A stretch of DNA of 64,000 nt from NCBI RefSeq assembly GCF_042453785.1, contig NC_091661.1, positions 31,983,501 to 32,047,500 on the forward strand, written 5' to 3'. How positions within the stretch are numbered: the first letter of the stretch is position 1; every line of letters begins with the position of its first letter. Below are positions 19,980 to 31,627 of the stretch, piece by piece. Under the pieces are notes generated by a model that did not search any database, had not been told where the DNA came from, and saw only the letters and a list, made by a program, of their open reading frames with translations. The position numbers were made by a program, and so were the translations under genes. This DNA comes from Malus domestica (lineage: Eukaryota > Streptophyta > Magnoliopsida > Rosales > Rosaceae).

Positions 19980-22900
19980 CTATTCTCCTACTTCATAAAA
20001 TGGCAATCCCCTGGAACCGAAACAAGAACCACACGCACGCACAACACACATACAAACAAATTAGCGTGCATTTTGCAACTCTCGCTCAATAGGCAACAAG
20101 GACAGAGGCAGCAATAGTACTGAAACAGTCTACAAGACATACAGGATATAAAGAATTAAAAGAACATAGTTTTCAGGAAGTTTAGGAAATAGTCATAATT
20201 TAGGTCCCATATAGAATTTTAGCCATCTCTTTTGACTTGTGATAATCTTAGCCTAAACCCCAGCCTAACCACATCTCTCTTCCCCTTTCCTTCTCATCTT
20301 CCCAGTTCTCATCATCTCAAGTATCTCTTTTCCTTCTCATCTTTATCGATCAATCAATGATCAAAAATTAGAAATATCCGAAGTTTTATACAAACACTAC
20401 TGCAAGTTAATTGGGTGTCATACGTTCCCGTTGTTATAGACTTTTAAGTATCAAAGCTATGCTGATTGTTAATTCGTTTTCTCTTTCAATAAAACCGAAA
20501 AAGGATTGGAAGAGTTCGGAGGAGTATGTTGGGAAGTATGGTACCAGTTATGGCGGAGTTTCCATAAGTAGATCATGAAAATGGAAGTTAATCGGCACTG
20601 GGAATTATGAGACAAGTATGCTATGAAAGAGAAGGCTCTGAACTGAATAGAGTATAGAGGGGCGGGGAAGGGGAAATGACAGAAAGAAATCAAGTTTCTA
20701 ATCATTAATCTAATCATTAAGAGTATGCGAGTACTTTCAAGCAAACTTTTGGTTAGAATTATGATAAACTAAAACAGTAGGCTAAAATTATAGACAAAGC
20801 CAAAATTTGGCTATTTTTCCAAATTTCCCATAGATTTCTTAGATGGGACTATGCAAACAATGTGAAGATGACAGAAATTGGATTGCCTGAGTCTATACTC
20901 TATAGATCCGAACATTTTCTAAATTTTTATGGAACATTTTCTACATACAAAGGTCAGAGCTTACAATGAACATTCAATGAACATTCTAGCCATGGTGTCT
21001 TAAGAAATAGTCATTCGGATTTTGGCTTACCATCCACCGTGTCGTGAGAAATAGTCATTGTCCAACGATATGGCAAGAGCAACAGTTACAGCTCTCTCTA
21101 GCAGAGTCAGTGGTCGAACAACTTCCAACTCTTCAATTCTAGAAGGACCAGTAATAGAGCTGGGATCAGAACTCCCAAACCGAATCACATATTGCCCTGC
21201 ATCAGTGAAAATCTGTATGATATGGAAGTTAGTTGGTATATCTACAACATAATCTGCAAACAATGCCACATAAAATCTAATATCTTAACTGAAAAATAAA
21301 AAAATATATAAGATCTTTGGTAAAAGAATATATAGAGCATTAATCTTTTGTGAATGTTGTTGAGTCAGAGAACTATCTCAAACCCCATATGCATTTTTTT
21401 CATAGCTTGGGGGTATCTGGGTCTTCAATCCAACTAAATAATTCCCAAGGGCATGTGCACACTCTCCAATCTGGATGGCTGGCACAAACAAACGGAGGTG
21501 GCCCACAGGAGTGTACACATCCGTTCGGGATCAAATATGATACTTTATGTTTTAAAGTTTAAGAAACTAACGGAAAAAAAAAAGTCCAAATACGCGCATA
21601 AAGACTGAACTAAAATTAAAAATTCATGATTTCATAAGATCTAAGTTTACCATTAATTGCTAATCACAAGATATCTAGGTCCCTAAATGCATATTCCGAA
21701 ACATAAAATAATTTCTTCATAGGATATTGTAATGTTGTTGAAGATAAGAAAACAGACCTCAAAGCCAAAACCCCTCCACTCACGATCTATCTCACCCAAA
21801 ACTCCCCCATCAATGTCCTTCAAAGTAAAAGTCCAATGCCAGAAGCCAGGATTTTCTACAACTGCAAACTGTTTATCCCTACAACAACCATGTAGCATAA
21901 GGCAACAATGTGCAGTATGGGGCACTAATCTTGATTATATGAGGTGACACATTCTGAATTCAAATAAACACTGCATTAAAATACAATAGCATTTGGAAAT
22001 TACCCTAGGTACAAATCATACACCCTCCTCCAAAGATGCCATCGTCTGTGAACCACACCGATTTCCTAGAAATAACAGATAACCAACACTATCAACAATC
22101 TGAATGCTAATTTACATGCTCAACAATCTCTATAACTGCTTGGCGACCAACAGATAAATTATGTGAAGTTGTCCTACCTTACCATTGATCTCTACATAAA
22201 TTGAGCTGGTTATCCACCAAAAAGGCCTGCGAACCTAAATAAGAAAAATAAGGGCTCAAACTGAAATGTCAGTATAATTCAAAATGCTTTTTTTTTTGGG
22301 GAACTTTAATGAAAAGCTCCTGGTACTGTTCACTTTAACGAAAAACCATATTTTTACACTAAAAAGTCAATCCTGGTACTATTCATTTTACCCTTTATTT
22401 TGTCCTTATTGTTAAAACTCAAAGTTTTCAAGCCTTTTTCATTAGTTTTCCTTTTTTTTCCACAAAAAATAAAAAATAAATGCTCTATATCCTCCTCACC
22501 CTAAAGAGCTCATTACCCATGGCATCAGTTACAAGAGCAACAAAAGGGCGCCTGAGACGAAGCAACTGCAAAATGAAATGCAAACATCAGCACAGGAAAA
22601 CCTCTATAAGATAACATAAAACACAAGAAGCAATCAGTGGTCAAATGGAGGTAATTTTATAGTTGAATCAGCAATCAACTTTAACAAAATTAACATTCAA
22701 AATGAAGTAACTTATTAACAACGTCATGCTCAAACTGCATAACTGTACATGACAGAATATCAGCAAAAAAATTTAAAGATTGAGTTAGAAAGTACCTGTC
22801 TAGCAATAACATGACTCTGCTCACGAATCAAACCAACAGGCTACAAAAAAAAAAAGCCATTGAGTAACAGGATATGGTCCATTAGTTTAAAACCTAAACT

Positions 22901-24432
22901 TCTTATATGGGAAACGTCAAGAGAGTGCATGAACTAGAATGATTACTCACTGACTCTGGGTAGCACACATCCACTATTCCATACCGATTTTCCTGGAATT
23001 ATGTCAAATACAATTAGTAACTAGAGTACCACTAGCAAGAAGACGAACTGAAAGAGATGCCCAATAAATGTCAGATTGCGTGAAAATAACATATTCAGAG
23101 AGAGAGAGAGAGTTACTGAGATGGAGAATTCTACAAACTTTTACACGTGACTTAGTTCTCAAAATATATTTGGAATAGAAACATCAGACCTATTATATTT
23201 ATAAAATATTTTTCTGAACATTCAAGGCAAACAATTTGAGGGGGAGGGGGACAAACAGAAAGAAAACCAAGGGCTTTTAAAAGAAGTCAAGTTGACAGTT
23301 TTAGAACCAGCAAATATGGCAAGCACCAAAGCACATAATCTGATGCTTCCGGCCATGACAATATGTACATGCAAATTAGTGCAGGGAAGAACAATATTAG
23401 GGAAAAGAATCACCTGCTCAAATCCAAAAGCAAGATTTGCCCACTCTATATCCCTAGTAATCAGCAGATTTGATCTAGCAAGAAGAGGCATCACCTGGGC
23501 CTAAAAAAATAAAACGAATGGCAAGTAAGACATTTTATGTTACTCAAACTAGGCATAACAAGGAATGGCTTGGATACTAGAAGCTTGGAAAGATGAGCAT
23601 AAGTGAAAAACTGTGGCAAATAATTTTAGCATAGTAATATAAGAGAATGTCTCTATCAGCAGTAAAAATCACATTTGAGTTGCTACTCTTTAAGAGCATA
23701 CCGTAGTTAAGTTTCAACAATGATACTTACTACAAAATATTACCAGGGGGCCATGGAAATTAGGTGATTGCATCTATGTGAATAACTTAAGAGCTGTAAT
23801 CCTAAGGGCGGAAAAGAAACAGGGAGCCAAAAATTTACTTCTTCTGGAGATTCTGGCTTCAGATATCCTGAGATGGATTGGCTTGGGGGCGGTTGTGTCA
23901 TATTGGGTTCATCCTCATCATAAGAGACTGCTTGACTGAAAGGTGCACTTGGATACCATCCATAGGATGAATAATGGTACGGTGATTTTTTAATATACTT
24001 AACAGCTTTCCCTCTTCTCTTTCTTTTAGACTGTTCCATTTTCCTATCTGCAACCCAGAGCTGTACAAGGAAGTCCCTAGTCAATTCAGGATCACCGCCA
24101 GTACCAGCCTTGTGTCCAAACTGACGAGACAAAGATACCGGTCTCTGTTCAGACCACATGGAACTTCCTTTAAACTTTGAAATTACATTTCTTGCTCCAA
24201 TCAACCGCTGCTCAAAATCTTTAGCTACAGTAGCAACACAGGATCCATCCTGAGGGCATGAAGTAGCAGGTAGACTTCCTCTTTGAGACTGAAAACCACA
24301 GTGGACCCAAATGCTTTTGGTGTCTTCAATAGCATTCTGATGGGGTTTTCTGATATGACAGAATGAGGATCCACATTTGGATTTTGCCGCACAAGTTTTG
24401 TAAACCTTGGTGGAAAACCTTGTCCAATTCAT
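19980..24432 (-). CDS. phospholipid scramblase-related protein (AIM25-like)
   Basis: Ten minus-strand exons: 24432-23839, 23500-23414, 22992-22951, 22840-22796, 22565-22500, 22234-22178, 22065-22004, 21878-21758, 21212-21031 and 20010-19980. They total 1287 bases and 428 residues. The N-terminus is basic and organelle-signal-like, followed by a variable Ser/Lys-rich part to about 198. The scramblase fold then follows: MPLLARSNLLITRDIEWANL, ENRYGIVDVCYPES, GLIREQSHVIARQLLRLRRP, FVALVTDAMGNELFRV, RRPFWWITSSIYVEING, GVVHRRWHLWRRVYDLYLG, ENPGFWHWTFTL, RGFGFE, FTDAGQYVIRFG and RAVTVALAISLDNDYFSRHG. Relatives are Arabidopsis At2g04940 (from memory) and yeast Aim25; lipid scrambling activity of this branch is not established. 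The final short exon (ending GLPFYEVGE) lies past a 1-kb intron and is inferred from frame and family pattern; without it the ORF would stop at 21027. No lesions seen. Confidence 0.88.
20170..20840. repeat. inverted-repeat element in the last scramblase intron
   Basis: AGTTTAGGAAATAGTCATAA and AGAATTTTAGCC (about 20174-20227) face diverged reverse complements at about 20776-20835 (GGCTAAAATTATAGAC and GGCTATTTTTCCAAATTTCC). This suggests a degenerate terminal-inverted-repeat transposon of about 670 bases. Target duplication not found. Confidence 0.45.
22298..22453 (+). mobile_element. small MITE, copy B, in a scramblase intron
   Basis: About 156 bases closely matching 10122-10275. Shared words include ACACTAAAAAGTCAATC, CTATTCA, TTTACCCTTTATTTTGT and GTTAAAACTCAAAGTTTTCA. 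It lies in the intron between scramblase exons 5 and 6. Two copies at unrelated sites show that it is a mobile family. Confidence 0.7.
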
Positions 24433-25437
24433 CTATAATATATTACAATTTCTTGAACTGATCAAACCCGAAAGCATAAATCTGTGTATGCAGATTACGG
24501 AATCATAATTATTATAAAAACAAACATAATTAACAGAAACTAAAGAATCTTTCCATGAAATTAAGCCAAAGCAAAGAAACTAAGCTAAAAATACAATGCA
24601 TTCCAATGCTTCATAATTATAATAAAAAAAAACAAGCAGAATTAACAGAAATTAAAGAATATTTCCATGAAATTAAGCTAAAAATCACAATTAATTCCAA
24701 TGCTTCAGTAAGCTTTCTGAAGCTCTAGTTTTTATTTTCCATCGATTGTTTTCCATGAAATTACCAAAAGAAAAAAAAATGAAACTGTTGATCCCCTAGC
24801 GTCTTGTGCAAGAAACCAAAATTCAATTTAGAAAAAACCGAAACAATCGAAGAACGCAGGTCACATTTGATCGCAATAGAATTTGATCATCGTCAAAATG
24901 TTATCAAGAAACACAAAATTCTTGTTTGTTTACAGTATGGAGGAAGACGAACTCACCAGTGCAGCTCTCGCTCGCTCGCTCGCTCTCTCCGATGAGGTTA
25001 CAAAGCTTTCCCCGCTCTATCTCTCTCTGTGAACGAAAAGAGAATGACCGAAAAAGTTTCTCGAAGGGTTTGGATTCACTGTGGTATTGGACCGGGCTAT
25101 GGCAACTGTCACGTATATACCACAAAAGCTGGGCTGGCCCAGTATGGTAATTTGGGTGCCTAACATCTAAATCAACCCAACTTTAAATGGGTTGGGCTAG
25201 TCCCAGCAATGTAGGGCCATGTGAATTTTTAAAGGAGGAAATTGGAAAATTGCACTACATTTTGACACGTGCATAATTAGCACAGGAAATTGCGCTTGAA
25301 AAAGAAATAAATTCCTCTAAGCAATAGGTGAATTGTTCTGATGGTTTTCTTTAATTCAATGTGTTCTATGTTTAAATTTTTTTTCGTCCCAATAGTGTTA
25401 GTTTAGAGTAGGACTTTCATTGGTATTAAAAAATTTC
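24433..25437. other. leader/promoter of scramblase gene and spacer
   Basis: On the minus strand, a probable 5' untranslated exon around 25100-24950 ends before a donor (CTG|GTGAGTTCG at about 24950). An AT-rich leader intron would then reach the coding exon. It includes a (GCTC)n-like run at about 24967-24986. From about 25150 to 25437 it is spacer with no visible gene, ending at the second LTR element. Confidence 0.5.
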
Positions 25438-25832
25438 TGTTGTAAATATTATGTGGATGGTCCACATGAATAGTTTGTTACTATTTATGCACAGTATTTT
25501 CACTATTCATTTGTGGAAAATTTGTAAAGTGAATAGTGCTTTCTTTTGTTTATATAAAGGAAGAAGATGAATGAAGTGAAAAAAGTTCACGGGAAAGAAA
25601 GAGAGGAAGGAAGGAAGAGGAAGAGAGAGAAGGAAGAGGAAGAGAGAGAATAGAGGAAGATGAGAGGAGATAATAGAGAGAGTTATCTTTGTACTCCTAT
25701 TATTTCAGATTATAATGAAAGCATCACAGCTGCCCCGAGGACGTACTCCAGTCACACTGACTGTAGAGGAACCTCGTAAATTTTGTGTCTTGTTTCATTT
25801 ATTCCACTGCACCCACCGTCGATTTTACAACA
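25438..25832 (+). repeat. 5' LTR of the non-autonomous element
   Basis: 395 bases with a purine-rich (GGAAGGAAGGAAGAGG) block in the middle and a TATATAAAG box at about 25552-25560 followed by likely transcription start. Same sequence as 31233-31627. Confidence 0.92.
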
Positions 25833-25846
25833 CGTTATCAGCACGA
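25833..25846 (+). other. presumed primer-binding site
   Basis: CGTTATCAGCACGA follows the LTR immediately. This motif is seen after the 5' LTR in several plant Copia families (from memory) and is unlike the initiator-Met site of the other element in this window. Confidence 0.6.
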
Positions 25847-26606
25847 GAAGCTCTCATGTCAGTGGAAAGCACAACGCCACAAATCCTGTTCACCTCCTCC
25901 AGCTGGAATCTCATAGATAAGAAAAAAAATTTCATTTCATCTTCAAATCTCAGTACAATTGATTTTCTTGAAGCAACTATATATATTGTTATATGACTGT
26001 ATATCATCCTTTGCAGAAGCAAAAGAGTAAAAGACTCAAAATTTGTAAGAGAATTTGACAGCCATGTAAATAGCCTCGGAACTCCAACTTGCGGACCTCG
26101 GATTGAAATACTTTCTTCTTAAAAGTTGTTCGTCTGCTCAGTATCTACAACATATCAAAATTTCAGAAAATGTTAACGGTGCGATCGTCGCAGATGTCTG
26201 AAATACCAAACCCGTTTCCAATTTCCGCAGAAAACTGGGCAGCCACCTTATGAGTACCAAAACTCCATTTCGGTAGTTCAAATTGAAATTGTTTCTTCAC
26301 GAAAGTTGTTTGGTATCCTCTTATCCATATCATACTAAATTTTGAACTAAATCTAACGGTTTGATCTTCTCATAAGTTGCAGACACTCTTGACTCCAAAA
26401 CTTATGGGAATCGTTTCGACTTTTTCGAAACTCACCGGAAGAGGAACACCAATTGGAACTTATTGTTACTATTATTTACTGAGTAACCAAAATGACTTCG
26501 AACTGTGAAATAATAATAAAAATAAAAGGGATGAAACAAAAGAAGTGGCAGACCAAGAAAATGAAAAAGCAAAACATGAGGACTTAATCATTGCATTTTC
26601 TGTTTT

Positions 26607-26925
26607 GGCATATTTATGTGCATGGTGTTGGTTTAAAGCCCATGTCACAAGTTCTATTTATTTAAAGCAATTTATTTATAGTGGGTAGAATTATTACCCT
26701 TTGCTTTAAAGCTTTGATATTTATGTGAATGGTGCTGAATCAAAGCCCTTGTCACATGCTTTATTTACTTTAAAGCAATTTATTTACCATGGACGGTTTT
26801 ACCGCCTATTGCTTTAAGTTTTGATGGTGCTGAATTAAAGCCCTTGTCACAAGCTTTATTTACTTAAATGCAATTTATTCATTATGGCTGGAATTACCGT
26901 CTATTGCTTTAATTTATTTATTGTA
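26607..26925 (+). repeat. three tandem repeats of about 105 bases
   Basis: Units at about 26607-26716, 26719-26823 and 26824-26925 share the words TGGTGCTGAATYAAAGCCC, TTGTCACA, CTTTATTTACTT, GCAATTTATT and CTATTGCTTTAA. They lie inside the non-autonomous element in its untranslated interior. Confidence 0.75.
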
Positions 26926-26953
26926 CTTATCTTTTGTTACTATGAGTATATAC

Positions 26954-29111
26954 AGGACCTGAAGTTCCTTGATCAGATCAGAACCTGCAGTTTCTTGATC
27001 CTCATCATATAAAATAATTGGACCCGAAGTTCCATCATACAAAAGGATCTGGCATGAAGTCCCTTGATCCTGAAGATCAGGACATGAAGTTCCTAGATGA
27101 GTACCGTAAGTTTGAAGTGCCGCAGTGCCTTAACTTAATTGTAATAAAAGCCATAAGAGTCTCAGTTTACAGACTATTAAATAAGGACCAGAAGTTCCTT
27201 ATGTCCATGCTCAAAATGGTTTAGCAGAAGCCTTTATTAATCGAATGAAATTGATTTCCCGCGCTCTGCTCATGAAAACGAAATTGCCAATTTTCTACAT
27301 GGGGACATGTAAACTTTACATGATGCATTATTAATTCGGTTGAGACATGTTACCGACCATCAATACTTCTCAGTACAACTCGGGTTTGGAACCAACCAAA
27401 CATTATACATTTACGAGTTTTTGGTTGTGTTGTCTATGTGCCTGTAAGACTGCCACAACGTACTGAAATGAGGCATCATTGCAGATTAGGCATTGAAGTT
27501 GAACACCATCTATCATTCAATATTTGGAATTCTTGATTGGGGATATGTTTACCGCATGGTTTGCGGACTGTCATTTTGATAAGACAATTTTCCTGCCATT
27601 AGGGGGAGAAAATAATATCGTTCCAGAAGAACGATGAGAAAATATCATTCCAAAAGAATGATGAGAAAAGACCGTTCCAGAAGAACGAAGAGAATTTGTC
27701 TTATTTTGATTCACGAAGCAATCAATGAGAAAATGAAATATGGATAATTAAATGATACAACGAAAGTGATGAAATCATATATACTTACTGCAAATGTGCT
27801 TACAAGAATTGATGTCTCTGTTGGATAAAATAATGAGACAGTAAATGATTTATCTGTTGCACGCCTGAAGCGTGGCAGATTTTTAGACTCAAAAGGTTCA
27901 GTTATTCGAAAGAAGAATAATATGGCACTACTGAACTATTGCATTCCCGAAGCATAACTGTTGCATGCCAGAAGCATGACAGTCGCCACATGGATACACG
28001 TCCCAGATAGGACAATCCACAGACATGGGAATATTGATGTCTCATGCATGTAGCATGATAGATGTATAGGTTCCAAAGACTCAACTCCCGGAAGTGGAGA
28101 AAATCCAAGCTCTATAACGCTCAAGAGGAGGTTATGATCCACATTCTCTCAATTATGACTATCCTGGAAGAGATAGCGTCATGCCCTTGAAGAGGCAATG
28201 GATATCCAAAGAAATGAAAAGCTTTTATGCATGCGCATGCACATGAGAATATGGGATCACGGATTGATGATAACCAATGGTAATTTTGGTTTTTACAAGT
28301 AGCTACTAAATTCATCAATGAACTGTGTTAATATTGAGTCACGTTCTTTTGTTCGTCGACAAAAGAAAAATTATTGGCCAAAATGGAGAAAGGCAATTCC
28401 ATTACAATTTTGTAAGAACGTGGGCAAATGAACCTATATATATTTGAATACAATACAAATAGCCAAAAGATGTTGAACCAAGGAGGTTATATATGGGCAT
28501 TTGTAATACAGTGTAATACACTTACATGATATGACACAAGGTTGTAAACGAGTTCATATAAATGGAGAATTATATACGAAGGGTTGTGAGTCGCCCACAT
28601 CATATCTCCATAAGTAAATCCCTCAAGTATACATGGGAGCGAATTGCTCTGTATAAATTCCAAAGGAAAATGTATCATGAAGTGTAGAAAACCCTTGAAG
28701 GATTCAAATTGCTTGAAGTAAGCCTCTGAAGGGTAAAACATAAAATATGTACTCAATACCAATGGATTATATAAATTGCCTTAGTGAGTACTATCATTAT
28801 GATATTGTTGCAACATACTAAAATCTCTTGCAAGAGTCAATGACATTAAATTATAACTCTTGAAGAGTTGATGATATTAAATTGGGACTCCTGAAGAGTC
28901 TAGAAAAATTATAAAGTGTTGAAGGAATTATTGTCTCGAGCTGCAGATCGAACAATCTACCAACACGAATCTTATCCATGATATTTATGATATTAAAAGA
29001 ACCATATGGATTGAAGATTATGAGTTGAATACTCATATGATGAAGACACTAAGAATAATCATTTATCTTCGTGAGGGTAAAGATAAATTAATATTTGGTC
29101 CAGAAGTACCA
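26954..29111 (+). repeat. series of 15-18 base imperfect palindromes with a GAAG core
   Basis: At least 12 sites have the form arm, C-N-GAAG-like core, complementary arm. Examples: AGGACCTGAAGTTCCT (26954), TGGACCCGAAGTTCCA (27019), AAGGACCAGAAGTTCCTT (27183), CGTTCCAGAAGAACG (27619 and 27673), CACGCCTGAAGCGTG (27860), CATGCCAGAAGCATG (27964), CTCCCGGAAGTGGAG (28085), AACTCTTGAAGAGTT (28855), GACTCCTGAAGAGTC (28886) and TGGTCCAGAAGTACCA (29096). The core stays the same while arms change together. Function unknown. Confidence 0.75.
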
Positions 29112-29246
29112 CATCTTAGTGAAGTATATGCTTTATTGTATTTGGCACAATACATTGAATGAAATAAAGTTTATTTATTAATATCTCCAAGAAATTACAG
29201 ATATATACATACACATGAGTTAAAACAAACAAACAGGATGGAGCCT

Positions 29247-29864
29247 TCACAAAGGTTGCTCATGTGAAGCCTCAGTACTCGGAAGTACCCCAGAAGGGGG
29301 AGGCACTGGAGATTGATCATGTGGCACCCCAGTACTTAGCAAAACACCAGAAGGGGAAGGCATCAGTTGCTTTCGGAATCTAGCAACGAACCTCTGGTGA
29401 TCACTTTGAATCCGACTTTCGGATTCCTGCAGTTGGACGAGCTTTCTTTTCATGCTCGTAGAGTAACTATTTGCAAGCACGTGTAACATCCTATTCTCGT
29501 GCTTGAGCCCTCTGATCTCTTGTTTAAGACTTGCCACCTCCGCCATCAATGATTCAACTTGGCGAGTTTGAGCAAGTAGGCGTTGGCCCATATTGGACAC
29601 AGAGCCAGCACACTGAACACTGAGAGCCAAGGAGTCTTGAATGGCCGACTCTTCAGACCGTTCTGAAAGGATCTTGTTATCCCTTGGAGTGAGAAGATTC
29701 CTAGCTACCACAGTAGCGGTTATGTTATTCTTCATCATAGAGTCCCCAACCGTAAGAGGACCATTAGAAGATAAGAAGGACGGGCGCCATATATTATCCT
29801 GACGCTGCTCGTCTGTATCACTCCTAAGACTCAAATCTAAGCAAATGTTAGATGGGCAAGTCAT
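29247..29864 (-). CDS. antisense ORF of the retroelement, coiled-coil protein
   Basis: 205 codons open on the strand opposite to the element's own transcription, just upstream of the 3' LTR. The protein starts MTCPSNICLDLSLRSDTDEQ. It has a conserved-looking middle (TATVVARNLLTPRDNKILSE and SLALSVQCAGSVSNMGQRLL) and a heptad-patterned coiled coil at about residues 100-155 (RQVESLMAEVASLKQEIRGL, ENRMLHVLANSYSTSMKRKL). The end carries two copies of a Pro-rich repeat (PSGVLLSTGVPHDQS and PSGVLPSTEASHEQP). No reverse transcriptase, gag knuckle or protease motif is present. I recall similar hypothetical proteins being very common in apple-family predictions (not checked). It stays open while pol around it has decayed, suggesting selection or recent capture. 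Function unknown. Confidence 0.6.
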   Translation of the reverse strand: MTCPSNICLDLSLRSDTDEQRQDNIWRPSFLSSNGPLTVGDSMMKNNITATVVARNLLTPRDNKILSERSEESAIQDSLALSVQCAGSVSNMGQRLLAQTRQVESLMAEVASLKQEIRGLKHENRMLHVLANSYSTSMKRKLVQLQESESRIQSDHQRFVARFRKQLMPSPSGVLLSTGVPHDQSPVPPPSGVLPSTEASHEQPL

Positions 29865-31223
29865 TTTTCAGAAATGATGAAGGAAAAACAGAGGTCAAAT
29901 AAAATTTCAGAAGTGCAAGAAGGTGGAAATTTCTCAGGCAGCAATTTTCTGAGCATACCCTTGAACACAATTGATGTCTCTATAAAAGAAGAGGCAGCAG
30001 AGCCACTTGTTCAAAGATCGAAGAGGCACCGCTCTCCGAATTTCAAAAGCCAGATTTTCCTGAATAAAGTTCGTTGGCATTTTTCAGACGTAACCCAACT
30101 TTTTCAGATGTCGCGTGCAATTTTGTCAAAGATCTCTGACAAAGTTGAAAACGCGTAAATCTTACTGTTCTATTTACACCACAGTTGCTGACAAGAGTAA
30201 AAGCACAGCACCACCACTTGCTATTGAGAAATCTCTATATATGTCGACCTCTGTTCTCCATAACAAGGCAGACCCGCAACACTGCAAGAATACCTAACTC
30301 TTCCTCATCTCCGAGAATGCATCTTCAACATAGCATCTCGAAATACTCAGTTTTCTTCCTCTCCGAGAATACCTCTTCAAACATGTCACACCAGAGCAAG
30401 ATTATCACATATCTTCAGGGACCAGAGCAAGATTATCTCATATCATGCAATCTCCCTGTCATTTCCTTTGTCCTTGTTCTTGCCTACGAAGACAAGGATA
30501 AAGAAAGCAATATGTCGGAACTTCCACTCAAACTCCCGGTAAGGAACCGACTGCCTGGAACCTTTCCTGATTGCTTACCTAGTGTTGCTCTCGAGTAGTC
30601 ATCTTTAACGGTTGGAGCTGGGTCTCCAGTCACCAAGAAGTGATGAACCATTCAAGGGTTTGCATTCCTCTCCTGCATCAGGGGACAAATCCTACAAGAG
30701 AAGATGCCACACATGCATGGGGGGAAAAGCAGGGAAAATACTACTTAAGCAAGGGGAGCAAGTAAGGAAAGTAAAAATGATACATTGAAGCATGTGGAGA
30801 CAAGCGCAACAAACGCGTGCTGATTCATCCCTGACAAAACTGAAGATCACTTGCCACATGAAGCTCCTCATGGTCCAATTTCATTCAAGATCAAGCATCG
30901 AAGGTCCTTGAAGAAATCACAAGTCCGATTCAAGATCAAGTGTTCATTACTCTTGAATCAAATTCCGCTCCAGATAAAAGGAGTAAATTCCGATCTTCAA
31001 TGCTAGTCTAGCAGAAAGTCCTACAACCCAGTTCAAGAAAAAGGCTGTGGAAAGTTAACAATAAGTAAAGCAACTCTTTTAGCAATTCTTCTTACTAAGA
31101 GACTAAAGCAGAACAATCAACGATCAACCTAAATGATTTGAAATCAGGGGGAGATACTCATCAGGGGGAGCATCCAAGACAGATCAAGATTTTAACGAGT
31201 CAATCGAAGACTTGTGGCCATCC

Positions 31224-31232
31224 AAGGGGGAG
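31224..31232 (+). other. polypurine tract of the non-autonomous element
   Basis: AAGGGGGAG directly before the 3' LTR at 31233. Confidence 0.8.
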
Positions 31233-31627
31233 TGTTGTAAATATTATGTGGATGGTCCACATGAATAGTTTGTTACTATTTATGCACAGTATTTTCACTA
31301 TTCATTTGTGGAAAATTTGTAAAGTGAATAGTGCTTTCTTTTGTTTATATAAAGGAAGAAGATGAATGAAGTGAAAAAAGTTCACGGGAAAGAAAGAGAG
31401 GAAGGAAGGAAGAGGAAGAGAGAGAAGGAAGAGGAAGAGAGAGAATAGAGGAAGATGAGAGGAGATAATAGAGAGAGTTATCTTTGTACTCCTATTATTT
31501 CAGATTATAATGAAAGCATCACAGCTGCCCCGAGGACGTACTCCAGTCACACTGACTGTAGAGGAACCTCGTAAATTTTGTGTCTTGTTTCATTTATTCC
31601 ACTGCACCCACCGTCGATTTTACAACA
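31233..31627 (+). repeat. 3' LTR of the non-autonomous element
   Basis: 395 bases, reading the same as the 5' LTR at 25438-25832; followed by the target duplication ATTTC. Confidence 0.92.

Larger units (their letters stand above)
25438..31627 (+). mobile_element. young but non-autonomous LTR retrotransposon
   Basis: A 6190-base element with 395-base LTRs (25438-25832 and 31233-31627) that read identically by eye. Ends are TGTTGTAAATATT...TTTTACAACA, and the target duplication is ATTTC (25433-25437 and 31628-31632). The interior has only scraps of Copia pol. Around 27225-27590 degraded integrase-like reading appears (NGLAEAFINRMKLISRALLM, later LCCLCACKTAT-like) with stops and shifts. Apparently identical LTRs with a ruined interior mean that it was moved recently by proteins supplied from elsewhere. 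A minus-strand ORF of 205 codons is its only long reading frame. Confidence 0.9.

Noticed and set aside
27619-27687. Heat-shock elements (TTCnnGAA) making this a heat-activated element
   Set aside because: Only a few of the palindromes fit the heat-shock pattern, and they lie in the interior and not the LTR promoter. Most sites have unrelated arms.
30185-30598. 137-codon plus-strand ORF in the non-autonomous element
   Set aside because: No domain or repeat pattern; contains low-complexity Ser-rich reading and no link to retroelement proteins. Could be chance.
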